Shown: one piece after another, positions 16,537 through 24,826 of the stretch | Position numbering within the stretch: position 1 is the first letter of the stretch | Layout of the letters: each line of letters opens with the position of its first letter | Source of the DNA: UBA5109 sp038148755 | GTDB taxonomy: Bacteria > Pseudomonadota > Gammaproteobacteria > Pseudomonadales > Pseudohongiellaceae | Direction of reading: 5' to 3' | NCBI GenBank assembly: GCA_038148755.1 | Contig: JAYQWA010000008.1 | Coordinates: 1-64,000 of the forward strand | DNA length: 64,000 bases | The notes under the pieces: generated by a model | What the model saw: the letters and a program-made list of their open reading frames with translations, nothing else | The model's database searches: none | Told to the model about the DNA's origin: nothing | Program-made: the position numbers and the translations under genes

Positions 16537-17445
16537 ATGAGTTACACCTCACCCGCTCTCACCTTTCGAAAATTAGTTGAAACAGAAAAACCCTTGCAGT
16601 GTGTAGGTGCCATCAATGCCTATCACGCAAGGCTGGCTGAAGCCGTCGGTTTCAAGTCTCTCTATATTTCCGGTGGTGGTGTCGCTGCCGGTTCCTGTGG
16701 CATTCCCGATCTGGGCATCACTACCCTGGAAGATGTCTTGATAGACCTGCGCCGCATTACTGATGTTACCGAAGCGCCTGTCATGGTTGATATTGACGTT
16801 GGCTGGGGCGGTGCTTTTAACATTGCCCGTGCCATTCGTTCCATGACCAAGTTTGGCGCGGCGGCGGTTCACATTGAAGACCAGGTCATGCAAAAACGCT
16901 GCGGCCATCGGCCTAATAAAGCCATTGTGTCACAAGTCGAAATGGTGGATCGCATTAAAGCTGCTGTAGATGCCAGAACCGATCCTGATTTTGTCATTAT
17001 GGCACGCTCTGATGCGCTTGCTGTTGAAGGACTGCAATCAGCTATTGATCGAGCCTGTGCCTGCGTTGAAGCCGGTGCCGATATGATTTTCCCGGAAGCC
17101 ATGACAGAACTAGATATGTACCGTCAATTTGTCGATGCCGTGAAAGTTCCCGTTTTGGCCAATATCACGGAGTTTGGCGCAACCCCGCTTTTTACCACTG
17201 AAGAATTGGCCAGTGCCGGTGTCAGTATCGCTTTATATCCGCTGTCAGCATTTCGTGCCGCTAATGCGGCTGCACTGAAGATTTATCAAACCCTGCTCAA
17301 TGAAGGCACACAAAAAAATGTTATCAACATGATGCAGAGTCGTGATGAACTGTATGAGTATCTTGACTATCACAGCTATGAACAAAAACTTGATGCCCTG
17401 TTTAATAGAGAAAGTAATAAAGAGATTGCCAAAGAGAATAAGTAA
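16537..17445 (+). CDS. prpB: 2-methylisocitrate lyase
   Basis: Cytoplasmic enzyme of the methylcitrate cycle that splits 2-methylisocitrate into pyruvate and succinate. At 302 residues it has the usual PrpB length and the isocitrate-lyase-family fold: MVDIDVGWGG gives the Mg2+-binding aspartates, HIEDQVMQKRCGHRPNK carries the catalytic KRCGH loop (canonical KKCGH or KRCGH), and ANITEFGATPLF follows. It is the first gene of the operon, directly behind a promoter with two palindromic operators, and precedes prpC by 12 bases. The next genes confirm propionate rather than oxaloacetate or phosphonopyruvate chemistry. Confidence 0.95.
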   Translation: MSYTSPALTFRKLVETEKPLQCVGAINAYHARLAEAVGFKSLYISGGGVAAGSCGIPDLGITTLEDVLIDLRRITDVTEAPVMVDIDVGWGGAFNIARAIRSMTKFGAAAVHIEDQVMQKRCGHRPNKAIVSQVEMVDRIKAAVDARTDPDFVIMARSDALAVEGLQSAIDRACACVEAGADMIFPEAMTELDMYRQFVDAVKVPVLANITEFGATPLFTTEELASAGVSIALYPLSAFRAANAAALKIYQTLLNEGTQKNVINMMQSRDELYEYLDYHSYEQKLDALFNRESNKEIAKENK

Positions 17446-17457
17446 GGAGACTAAAAA

Positions 17458-18606
17458 GTGAGTACTGACGCTATCGTACCCAAAGTAAAAAAATCTGTTG
17501 CTCTGTCTGGAGTCGCTGCCGGCAATACAGCTATCTGTACTGTCGGGCGTACCGGCAATGACTTACATTACCGCGGCTACGACATTCTCGATTTTGCTGA
17601 AACTGCAGAGTTCGAGGAAATTGCTCACTTACTGATTCATGGGCACTTGCCAAATCAGACTGAGCTGACAGCTTATAAAGCCAAATTAAAATCTATGCGC
17701 AAGCTGCCGGACGCCGTCATAAAAGCCATGGAAGCCTTGCCTGCCAGTGCCCATCCCATGGATGTCATGCGCACCATGAGTTCGGTATTGGGAACTATCG
17801 TGCAGGAAAAAGAAGAACATCCTGAAGCAGAAGCCCGCGACATCATTGACCGTTTGATGGCGAGCTTCGGCTCTGCCCTTATATACTGGTATCACTTTAC
17901 TGTAAACGGCAAACGTGTTGATGTAGACACAGACGATGACTCCATCGGTGGTCACTTTTTACATCTGCTGCATGGGGAAAAACCTGCAGAGTCCTGGGTA
18001 CGTGCCATGCACACCTCACTCAATCTTTATGCCGAGCATGAGTTTAATGCTTCAACTTTTACAGCCCGGGTCATAGCCGGCACCAATTCCGATATATACT
18101 CCGCCATTACCGGGGCGATTGGTGCCTTACGTGGTTCTAAACATGGTGGTGCCAATGAGGTGGCCTTTCATGTTCAGAGCCGTTACCAATCTGCTGATGA
18201 AGCTGAAGCGGATATCCGTGAAAGAGTCGCAAAAAAAGAAATCGTCATTGGCTTTGGTCATCCGGTTTATACCGTAGGGGATCCCCGTAACGAAGTGATC
18301 AAGCGTGTATCCAAACAACTGTCAGACGAATCCGGCGATTCCCTGATGTACGACATCGCAGAACGCCTGGAGTCTGTCATGTGGGAAATCAAAAAAATGT
18401 TTCCAAATCTGGACTGGTTCTCCGCCGTATCCTACAACCAGATGGGCATACCAACCGATATGTTCACGCCACTGTTTGTGATTGCCCGGGTTTCAGGCTG
18501 GGGCGCTCATGTCATCGAACAACGCCAGGATGGCAAAATTATTCGTCCTTCTGCCAATTACACCGGACCGGAAAACCGCGAATATATTCCGATTGAAAAT
18601 CGTTGA
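17458..18606 (+). CDS. prpC: 2-methylcitrate synthase
   Basis: Condenses propionyl-CoA and oxaloacetate to 2-methylcitrate. The 382-residue length fits PrpC rather than the longer hexameric GltA of Gammaproteobacteria. Citrate-synthase hallmarks are present: GNTAICTVG and HYRGYDILDFA at the N-terminus, HGGANEVAF with a catalytic His, IGFGHPVYTVGDPR with the second His and substrate-binding region, and the late SGWGAHVIEQR Arg motif. Starts at GTG 17458, preceded by AAGGAGAC. Followed after 12 bases by the GntR regulator. Confidence 0.95.
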   Translation: MSTDAIVPKVKKSVALSGVAAGNTAICTVGRTGNDLHYRGYDILDFAETAEFEEIAHLLIHGHLPNQTELTAYKAKLKSMRKLPDAVIKAMEALPASAHPMDVMRTMSSVLGTIVQEKEEHPEAEARDIIDRLMASFGSALIYWYHFTVNGKRVDVDTDDDSIGGHFLHLLHGEKPAESWVRAMHTSLNLYAEHEFNASTFTARVIAGTNSDIYSAITGAIGALRGSKHGGANEVAFHVQSRYQSADEAEADIRERVAKKEIVIGFGHPVYTVGDPRNEVIKRVSKQLSDESGDSLMYDIAERLESVMWEIKKMFPNLDWFSAVSYNQMGIPTDMFTPLFVIARVSGWGAHVIEQRQDGKIIRPSANYTGPENREYIPIENR

Positions 18607-18618
18607 GTAATAAAAAAT

Positions 18619-19305
18619 ATGTTGGCTAACACGGAATCTGCGATCACCAGTACTGACAAAACCTTTTTACAGCTACGAAAAGATATCGTCAAAGGCACTA
18701 TCGTTGCCGGTTCAAAATTAAGTGAAACAGAGTTATCAACAAAGTATGCTGTCAGCCGTGCCGTTATTCGTGAAGCGATTAACCGGCTTGAGTCCTGCCA
18801 TCTGGTTGAACGCAAGGCCAATATCGGCGCCCGTGTTGTCAGTATAAGCACGGCAGGCTTGATGGAGCTTTATCAGGTCCGTGAGGCACTTGAAGGCATG
18901 GCTGCCCGGCTTGCCGCCATCAACATGAGTGACGATGAAATAGCGGACTTAAATAAATTACTCAGTACACATTTTCAGATTGTTAAAGACGGCGAGACCT
19001 ACTATCAGGAAGCCGGTGACCTGGATTTTCACTACCGCATTATTCTCGGCAGTAAGAACAGCCAACTTATTTCCATGTTGATGGACAGTACCTATCATCT
19101 AATCCGCATGTACCGCGTCCAGCTGGGCATGTCCGGCCCCAGAGTGACCACGGCTTTTGATGAGCATAAGCAGATTGTCCAGGCCATATCAAACCGCGAT
19201 GGTGAGCTTGCCGAAATACTGATGCGCCGCCACATCCTGTACAGCAAAAACAGTCTGCAACTGAAATTAAGCGGCCAGCCTCAGACAGCAGTAAAAGCCT
19301 CATGA
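18619..19305 (+). CDS. prpR: GntR-family (FadR/FCD-type) regulator of the prp operon
   Basis: A 228-residue transcription factor. Residues about 15-80 are a GntR winged helix (LRKDIVKGTIVAGSKLSETELSTKYAVSRAVIREAINRLE), and the C-terminal two thirds is an all-helical FCD ligand domain (LYQVREALEGMAARLAA, DLDFHYRI, DEHKQIVQAI, HILYSK). FCD regulators bind small carboxylates with a metal; here a methylcitrate-cycle intermediate is the natural candidate. It sits third in the operon, between prpC and acnD, and overlaps acnD by ATGA, so it autoregulates through the two palindromes at 16453 and 16505 if the assignment is right. The symbol follows its genomic role; it is unrelated to the sigma-54 PrpR of enterobacteria. 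Confidence 0.88.
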   Translation: MLANTESAITSTDKTFLQLRKDIVKGTIVAGSKLSETELSTKYAVSRAVIREAINRLESCHLVERKANIGARVVSISTAGLMELYQVREALEGMAARLAAINMSDDEIADLNKLLSTHFQIVKDGETYYQEAGDLDFHYRIILGSKNSQLISMLMDSTYHLIRMYRVQLGMSGPRVTTAFDEHKQIVQAISNRDGELAEILMRRHILYSKNSLQLKLSGQPQTAVKAS

Positions 19306-21908
19306 TCAACACCGGATACCGCAAGCCACTACCCGGCACCGAACTGGATTATTTCGACACGAGAAGCGCCATAGAAAGTATTAAACCTGGCGCTTATGAC
19401 AAGCTGCCATATACATCCCGTATCTTTGCAGAACAATTATTGCGTCGTTGTGATCCGGAAATACTGGAAGATGCTTTGTGCCAGATTATTGAGCGTAAAC
19501 GCGACATGGATTTCCCTTGGTATCCTGCACGTGTGGTTTGCCATGACATTCTTGGTCAGACTGCACTGGTTGATTTAGCTGGTTTACGCGATGCAATTGC
19601 CGAGCAGGGCGGTGACCCGGCAAAAATTAATCCGGTTGTGCCAACGCAATTAATTGTTGATCACTCTCTGGCCGTTGAAGCACCCGGTTTTGATCCTGAA
19701 GCTTTTGAAAAAAATCGTGCCATTGAAGAGCGCCGCAACGCCGACCGCTTTCATTTTATTGAATGGTGTAAAACGGCATTTAAAAATGTTGATGTCATTC
19801 CCGCCGGTAATGGCATCATGCATCAGATTAATCTGGAAAAAATGTCACCGGTGATTCAGGTTCAGGCTGGCATCGCCTTTCCTGACACCTGCGTAGGAAC
19901 GGACAGCCATACTCCGCATGTGGATGCACTTGGAGTCATTGCGCTTGGTGTTGGCGGACTTGAAGCTGAAAACGTCATGCTGGGTCGCCCCTCCATGATG
20001 CGGCTACCAACGATTATAGGTGTAAAGCTGAGTGGTCAGCGCCAAGCCGGTATTACCGCCACTGATCTTGTGCTGGCCTTAACTGAATTTCTGAGAGAAC
20101 AGAAAGTTGTATCAGCCTATCTCGAATTCTTTGGTGAAGGGACTGACAATTTAACGATTGGTGATCGCGCCACGATTTCCAACATGACCCCTGAATACGG
20201 CGCTTCGGCTGGATTGTTTTATATTGATGAGCAAACTATCAACTATCTTAAACTGACCGGGCGCGATGCCAAACAAGTCGCTCTGGTTGAAAACTATGCG
20301 AAACAAACCGGGCTCTGGGCAGATCAATTACAGCAGGCTGAATATGAACGTGTACTTGAATTCGATCTGACTTCTGTCAGCCGCAACATGGCCGGACCAT
20401 CCAACCCTCATCGTCGCTTGCCGACTTCGGCGCTGGCTGAACGTGGCATCGCAGTTAATCTCGAACAGGTACAAGGAGAAGAAGCAAAGGGGCTTATCCC
20501 GGATGGTGCCGTCATCATTGCCGCCATTACCAGTTGTACCAATACCAGTAATCCCCGCAATGTTGTTGCTGCTGCCCTGCTCGCCCGCAAAGCCAATCAG
20601 TTGGGCCTAGTTCGTAAACCCTGGGTTAAATCATCATTTGCCCCAGGCTCAAAAGTAGCCAGACTTTATCTGGAGGAAGCCGGTTTATTAACCGAGCTCG
20701 AAAAACTGGGCTTTGGTATCGTGGGTTATGCCTGCACCACTTGCAATGGTATGAGCGGTGCGCTTGATCCTGATATTGAGGAGGAAATTACCCGCCGGGA
20801 TTTATATACAACGGCTGTTTTATCAGGCAACCGCAACTTTGACGGCCGGATTCATCCATATGCCAAACAGGCTTTCCTAGCGTCACCACCTCTGGTAGTG
20901 GCTTATGCCATTGCCGGCACCATTCGTTTTGATATTGAGCAGGATGTATTGGGCTTTGATTCGGCTGGCAGGTCAATCACCCTGCAGGATATCTGGCCAA
21001 GCGATGAAGAAATTGATGCCATTGTTAATGACTATGTGAAACCGGAACAATTCAAGCAGGTCTACATTCCGATGTTTGATCTCGACAGATCTGACAGGGC
21101 TAATGCAGGCAGTCCGCTTTACGAATGGCGCCCACAAAGTACTTATATACGTCGCCCACCATACTGGGAAGGTGCACTTGGCAAGAAAGCTGAACTGAAA
21201 AACATGCGGCCACTGGCTGTGCTTGGCGACAATATAACAACTGATCATCTATCCCCGTCAAATGCCATCCTGGCCAGCAGTGCGGCTGGCGAATACCTGA
21301 CCAAAATGGGGCTACCGGAAGCCGACTTCAATTCTTATGCAACACATCGTGGTGATCATTTAACCGCTCAACGGGCAACTTTTGCTAACCCCAAGCTGCT
21401 CAATGAAATGTGTCGTGATAGTGCAGGAGAAATAAAACAGGGCTCGCTAACCCGCCTTGAACCCGATAATAAAGAAATGCGGATGTGGGAAGCGATTGAA
21501 TGCTATATGCAACGCAAGCAAGCTTTAATCATTATTGCCGGGGCAGATTATGGTCAGGGTTCTTCCCGCGACTGGGCGGCAAAAGGGGTACGACTCGCTG
21601 GTGTCGAAGCTATTGTTGCCGAAGGCTTTGAGCGTATTCACCGAACCAATCTTGTGGGTATGGGTGTATTACCGCTTGAATTCCAGGCTGGAGAAACACG
21701 ACATAGTTTTGCCATTGATGGTACTGAAACCTTTGAAGTTGTCGGTGAAATTGAAGCAGGTGCCAAACTGACGCTAGTTATCCAACGCAAGAACGGCGAA
21801 AAAATCGAGGTGACAGTTAACTGTCGTCTGGATACAGCAGAAGAAGTTTCCGTTTATCAGGCCGGTGGTATCCTGCAACGTTTTGCACAGGATTTTCTAA
21901 CATCATGA
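19302..21908 (+). CDS. acnD: Fe/S-dependent 2-methylcitrate dehydratase, AcnD type
   Basis: Aconitase-family enzyme of 868 residues that dehydrates 2-methylcitrate to 2-methylaconitate, replacing the cofactor-free PrpD; it needs PrpF as partner. [4Fe-4S] ligands are visible in ITSCTNTSNPRN (about residue 408) and YACTTCNGMSG (about 478). Other aconitase signatures are GTDSHTPHVDALGVIALGVGG, LGDNITTDHLSPSNAI and the C-terminal swivel domain with DYGQGSSRDWAAKG. Starts inside the last codons of the GntR gene (ATGA overlap), indicating translational coupling. prpF follows 21 bases later. Confidence 0.95.
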   Translation: MINTGYRKPLPGTELDYFDTRSAIESIKPGAYDKLPYTSRIFAEQLLRRCDPEILEDALCQIIERKRDMDFPWYPARVVCHDILGQTALVDLAGLRDAIAEQGGDPAKINPVVPTQLIVDHSLAVEAPGFDPEAFEKNRAIEERRNADRFHFIEWCKTAFKNVDVIPAGNGIMHQINLEKMSPVIQVQAGIAFPDTCVGTDSHTPHVDALGVIALGVGGLEAENVMLGRPSMMRLPTIIGVKLSGQRQAGITATDLVLALTEFLREQKVVSAYLEFFGEGTDNLTIGDRATISNMTPEYGASAGLFYIDEQTINYLKLTGRDAKQVALVENYAKQTGLWADQLQQAEYERVLEFDLTSVSRNMAGPSNPHRRLPTSALAERGIAVNLEQVQGEEAKGLIPDGAVIIAAITSCTNTSNPRNVVAAALLARKANQLGLVRKPWVKSSFAPGSKVARLYLEEAGLLTELEKLGFGIVGYACTTCNGMSGALDPDIEEEITRRDLYTTAVLSGNRNFDGRIHPYAKQAFLASPPLVVAYAIAGTIRFDIEQDVLGFDSAGRSITLQDIWPSDEEIDAIVNDYVKPEQFKQVYIPMFDLDRSDRANAGSPLYEWRPQSTYIRRPPYWEGALGKKAELKNMRPLAVLGDNITTDHLSPSNAILASSAAGEYLTKMGLPEADFNSYATHRGDHLTAQRATFANPKLLNEMCRDSAGEIKQGSLTRLEPDNKEMRMWEAIECYMQRKQALIIIAGADYGQGSSRDWAAKGVRLAGVEAIVAEGFERIHRTNLVGMGVLPLEFQAGETRHSFAIDGTETFEVVGEIEAGAKLTLVIQRKNGEKIEVTVNCRLDTAEEVSVYQAGGILQRFAQDFLTS

Positions 21909-21929
21909 AGTGTAGCTTAACCTAACAAT

Positions 21930-23108
21930 ATGACAGAAACTCAAATAAAGATACCTGCTACCTATATGCGCGGCGGCACCAGTAAAGGCGTATTTTTTAA
22001 TCTGCGTGACTTATCACTGGCAGCACAAATTCCTGGCGAAGTAAGGGATAAATTATTGCTGCGCGTTATTGGCAGCCCTGACCCTTATGGCAAACATACC
22101 GATGGTATGGGGGGCGCAACTTCCAGTACCAGTAAAGTGGTTATCCTGTCCAAGAGCGAAAAAGCAGATCACGATGTGGATTATCTTTTCGGTCAGGTTG
22201 CCATCGACAAAGCTTTTATCGACTGGAGCGGCAACTGCGGTAATCTGACTGCAGCGGTAGGCCCTTTTGCCATTACAAACGCTTTGATTGACGCTGAGCG
22301 TATTCCACAAAATGGCATAGCTGAAATAAGAATCTGGCAGCGTAATATCGAAAAAACAATCATTGCTCGTGTTCCTGTTATCAATGGCGAGGTCCAGGAA
22401 ACTGGCGACTTCGAATTGGATGGCGTCGCATTCCCTGCTGCTGAAATTCAAATTGATTTTATACAACCTGTTGATCCCGACGAAGCAGTTTTCCCGACCG
22501 GGAATTTGATTGATGAACTGGATGTGCCGGGTATTGGTACCTTCAAAACCACCATGATTAATGCCGGCATCCCTATCCTTTTTCTTAACGCTGAAGACCT
22601 TTCTTACACGGGCACCGAGTTGCAGGATGCTATCAATACAAATCAAACAGCGCTGGGCATGTTTGAAACACTTCGTGCTTATGGTGCCTTAAAAATGGGC
22701 TTGATAAAAAATATCGGCGAAGCAGCCAAGCGCCAACATACCCCTAAAATAGCTTTTGTTGCCAGACCACAAAGCTATATCGCTTCCAGTGGTAAAACCA
22801 TTCATGAAGGTGATATCGATTTAAACGTGCGTGCCATGTCTATGGGAAAACTGCACCATGCCATGATGGGTACTGCTGCCGTCGCCATTGCCGCAGCGGC
22901 TGCAATTCCCGGAACGCTGGTGAATACGGCCGCCGGTGGTGGCAAACGCGACTCAGTTGTTTTCGGCCACCCCTCAGGCAGCCTGAAAGTTGGCTCACAG
23001 GTCATTCAGCACAATGACACCTGGCAAATAAATAAAATCAGCATGAGCAGAAGCGCCCGGGTACTGATGGAAGGACGTGTATGCGTCCCAGAAAATTATT
23101 ATGAATAA
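21930..23108 (+). CDS. prpF: 2-methylaconitate cis-trans isomerase
   Basis: A 392-residue member of the PrpF/DapF-like fold that isomerises the AcnD product so AcnB-type aconitase can use it. The conserved opening PATYMRGGTSKGVFFN and the segment GMGGATSSTSKVVIL are typical, as are DWSGNCGNLTAAVGPFAI and the late HPSGSLKVG. Last gene of the operon; it converges with the minus-strand cupin gene 11 bases later, with no obvious strong terminator between them. Presence of acnD plus prpF and absence of prpD defines the AcnD variant of the pathway. Confidence 0.95.
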   Translation: MTETQIKIPATYMRGGTSKGVFFNLRDLSLAAQIPGEVRDKLLLRVIGSPDPYGKHTDGMGGATSSTSKVVILSKSEKADHDVDYLFGQVAIDKAFIDWSGNCGNLTAAVGPFAITNALIDAERIPQNGIAEIRIWQRNIEKTIIARVPVINGEVQETGDFELDGVAFPAAEIQIDFIQPVDPDEAVFPTGNLIDELDVPGIGTFKTTMINAGIPILFLNAEDLSYTGTELQDAINTNQTALGMFETLRAYGALKMGLIKNIGEAAKRQHTPKIAFVARPQSYIASSGKTIHEGDIDLNVRAMSMGKLHHAMMGTAAVAIAAAAAIPGTLVNTAAGGGKRDSVVFGHPSGSLKVGSQVIQHNDTWQINKISMSRSARVLMEGRVCVPENYYE

Positions 23109-23119
23109 AAACTTAAAGC

Positions 23120-23566
23120 TTAGGGCTCAATCTCAACCTGCGTTGTGCTGACCGGGCCAATACCTTTTATTTCAACAACAACCGGACCCTCTACGGCTCC
23201 ATCAAAATGCACCGCACCAGCCGGATGCACCATAAAACCCCCTGCAGGGATGGGTGTCGCTCTGGACATATCATGGCTGGCATCTGTACCGGCATACCAG
23301 GTGCCTTCCACTACTGTGACATGACGTTCCATACTGTGGAAATGCGGCGTTGTTGAGACACCCTGGGGGAACCTTACCCGGTAAACATAGAAGCCTTCCT
23401 CTTCGGGAGAGCCATAGATATTCTTGCGCTGGACTTCATGACTGTTTCCATCCCATTCAAAATCCGCTAGCTGCACAATCGTAAAATCATTTTCAGCAGC
23501 GAGACTGCCAAAACAGACAGCAAGCAGAAATAATTTAATTAACACACGGCTTTTCATTCTATTCAT
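23120..23566 (-). CDS. Exported cupin-domain protein
   Basis: A 148-residue protein with a signal peptide (cleavage near SLAA, residue 24) and a single cupin barrel: TTPHFHSMERHVTVVEGTWYAG gives the HxH...E metal-binding first motif, and GGFMVHPAGAVHFDG the second with its His. Such small periplasmic cupins bind a metal and may act as dioxygenases, isomerases or sensors; substrate unknown. Start at ATG with AAGGAAGC upstream. Last gene of the minus-strand set running from the acyl-CoA dehydrogenase-like gene at 26866. Confidence 0.82.
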   Translation of the reverse strand: MNRMKSRVLIKLFLLAVCFGSLAAENDFTIVQLADFEWDGNSHEVQRKNIYGSPEEEGFYVYRVRFPQGVSTTPHFHSMERHVTVVEGTWYAGTDASHDMSRATPIPAGGFMVHPAGAVHFDGAVEGPVVVEIKGIGPVSTTQVEIEP

Positions 23567-23615
23567 GTAAGCTTCCTTTGTTTTTTTATTATTACTTTTT
23601 ATAGCTCAGCTAACA

Positions 23616-23996
23616 CTACTGTATCTGCATTTCCCGTCCATCAGGCATGGTAATGGTCAACAAACGGATAAGCTTGCGACCGTCGCGGGTGGGGTTGCCG
23701 GTAACTGTGATAATCTGCCCAGCCTGTAAGGTATTTGGTGTAATGCCTCGACGCGTCAACATGCCTGGCGTTGTCGTTTCCACTTCCCAGACCGTCGGCG
23801 ACTCAGCGTCAGGGTTTTCAGTCAGAATGATGTAACTGTGAGGTGCGATAAATCTGAACTGGCTAATCTCACCTGTTACCTCGATCGTCTCTGACACATC
23901 AAAAAGTGCTGCAAAAGAATGGTGAGCCTGAACACTCACTGCCAGTAATAAAAATAGTCCACCACCGATAAAACCTGCCAAGCTTTTCATTTTCAT
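23616..23996 (-). CDS. DUF6152 family exported protein
   Basis: A 126-residue periplasmic protein: signal peptide ending VQA, then HHSFAALFDVSETIEVTGEISQFRFIAPHSYIIL, TVWEVETTTPG, LQAGQIITVTGNPTRDGRKLIRL, the full DUF6152 pattern. The fold looks like a small beta-barrel (OB-like); function is not established. It corresponds to the first domain of the fusion at 12123-13211, and the next gene upstream (24024-24731) corresponds to the second domain. That arrangement implies the two act together. Two ATGs, at 23996 and 23990, are both possible starts; the second is better spaced from AAGGTGAG. Confidence 0.85.
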   Translation of the reverse strand: MKMKSLAGFIGGGLFLLLAVSVQAHHSFAALFDVSETIEVTGEISQFRFIAPHSYIILTENPDAESPTVWEVETTTPGMLTRRGITPNTLQAGQIITVTGNPTRDGRKLIRLLTITMPDGREMQIQ

Positions 23997-24023
23997 CTCA
24001 CCTTCATCTCATCTTCACCCCGC

Positions 24024-24731
24024 TTAAAATCGACTCTCTGCCGGGTCACATATAGACTCAAAAATCATACCGCCAGGATCCTTCTCCCAGGTAAACTGAC
24101 GTGCCCAGGGCGCAGTAAATGTCTGTGGCGCAACAATTTCAACATCCGCTTCAAGTCCGCCATTCTCTGTTAGACGGTAACGTTCGGTGACACTGACATC
24201 ACCATATTGCCTGAGGCCTGTACCACTGAGAAGCCCGGGAGCAACATTATTCGTTTCAATAACAAGCTCTCCCTGCTCCCAATGCCCATGCGAATACCCC
24301 ACACTGCTTGGCGGTAAATAATCCGGTAACTCTCTGTCATCCATATAGATACGACGCACCATCCCGAAAGATTCATAAAGAAAAACGATCATGGTATCAG
24401 TCTGGACAATTTCAAAAGGGTAGATGATGAATCCGCTACGCGGAAAGCCGGGCGATACGCAACGGATAACCGGATCATTTAAAGGATCGAAGACTTCAAT
24501 ATCCGCCTCAGCCTGCGGGGTCAGGGATGGCATATTGACTGTCAGTGTGCTGCGTGGCGAAGTGGCCAGCCAGACGCCACTTAAGTCGGTAGCCTCTTGT
24601 GCAAGGCTACTTATACTGCTAAAACCGCAGACGATAACAATCGCACAGCCTGTTAGCTTAGTCAGTTTTCTTAGCCACTTTCCATGCCATTTCCCATGCC
24701 ACTTTCTATTCCACATCGAGCAGCTTTTCAT
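24024..24731 (-). CDS. Exported protein, partner domain of DUF6152
   Basis: A 235-residue exported protein of a family I cannot name. After a long N-terminal region and signal segment (IVIVCGFSSISSLAQ), the mature part begins DLSGVWLAT and includes DPVIRCVSPGFPR, RRIYMDDRELPDYLPPSSVGYSHG, LVIETNN and ERYRLTENGGLE. The same succession of motifs forms the C-terminal half of the DUF6152 fusion at 12123-13211. The N-region before the hydrophobic core contains a tandem Lys-Trp-His-Gly repeat. ATG 24731 with AGGA upstream is preferred over a TTG at 24797. It lies between the acyl-CoA dehydrogenase-like gene and the DUF6152 gene. Confidence 0.72.
   Translation of the reverse strand: MKSCSMWNRKWHGKWHGKWLRKLTKLTGCAIVIVCGFSSISSLAQEATDLSGVWLATSPRSTLTVNMPSLTPQAEADIEVFDPLNDPVIRCVSPGFPRSGFIIYPFEIVQTDTMIVFLYESFGMVRRIYMDDRELPDYLPPSSVGYSHGHWEQGELVIETNNVAPGLLSGTGLRQYGDVSVTERYRLTENGGLEADVEIVAPQTFTAPWARQFTWEKDPGGMIFESICDPAESRF
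24675..24706. repeat. 12-bp tandem repeat encoding Lys-Trp-His-Gly units
   Basis: About 2.7 copies of a 12-base unit (CCACTTTCCATG / CCATTTCCCATG / CCACTTTC) lie in the region coding the basic N-part of the exported protein at 24024-24731. Units differ by two to three bases, so the repeat is imperfect but in frame. Confidence 0.7.
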
Positions 24732-24826
24732 AAAGTTCAATCCTGAGAAAAATTTTACATATTCGTTCGATTTTAAAGTATGCCTTAATTCTGGCAAAGG
24801 ATCATGCCCAAGTTGAATCCTGACTT

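Noticed and set aside
18619..19305. GntR regulator assigned as FadR of fatty-acid metabolism
   Set aside because: Its position inside the prp operon and the palindromes at the prp promoter favour a propionate role.
22053..22646. 197-codon minus-strand open frame
   Set aside because: It lies inside prpF, has no family features and no ribosome-binding site; it is an antisense shadow of a high-confidence gene.
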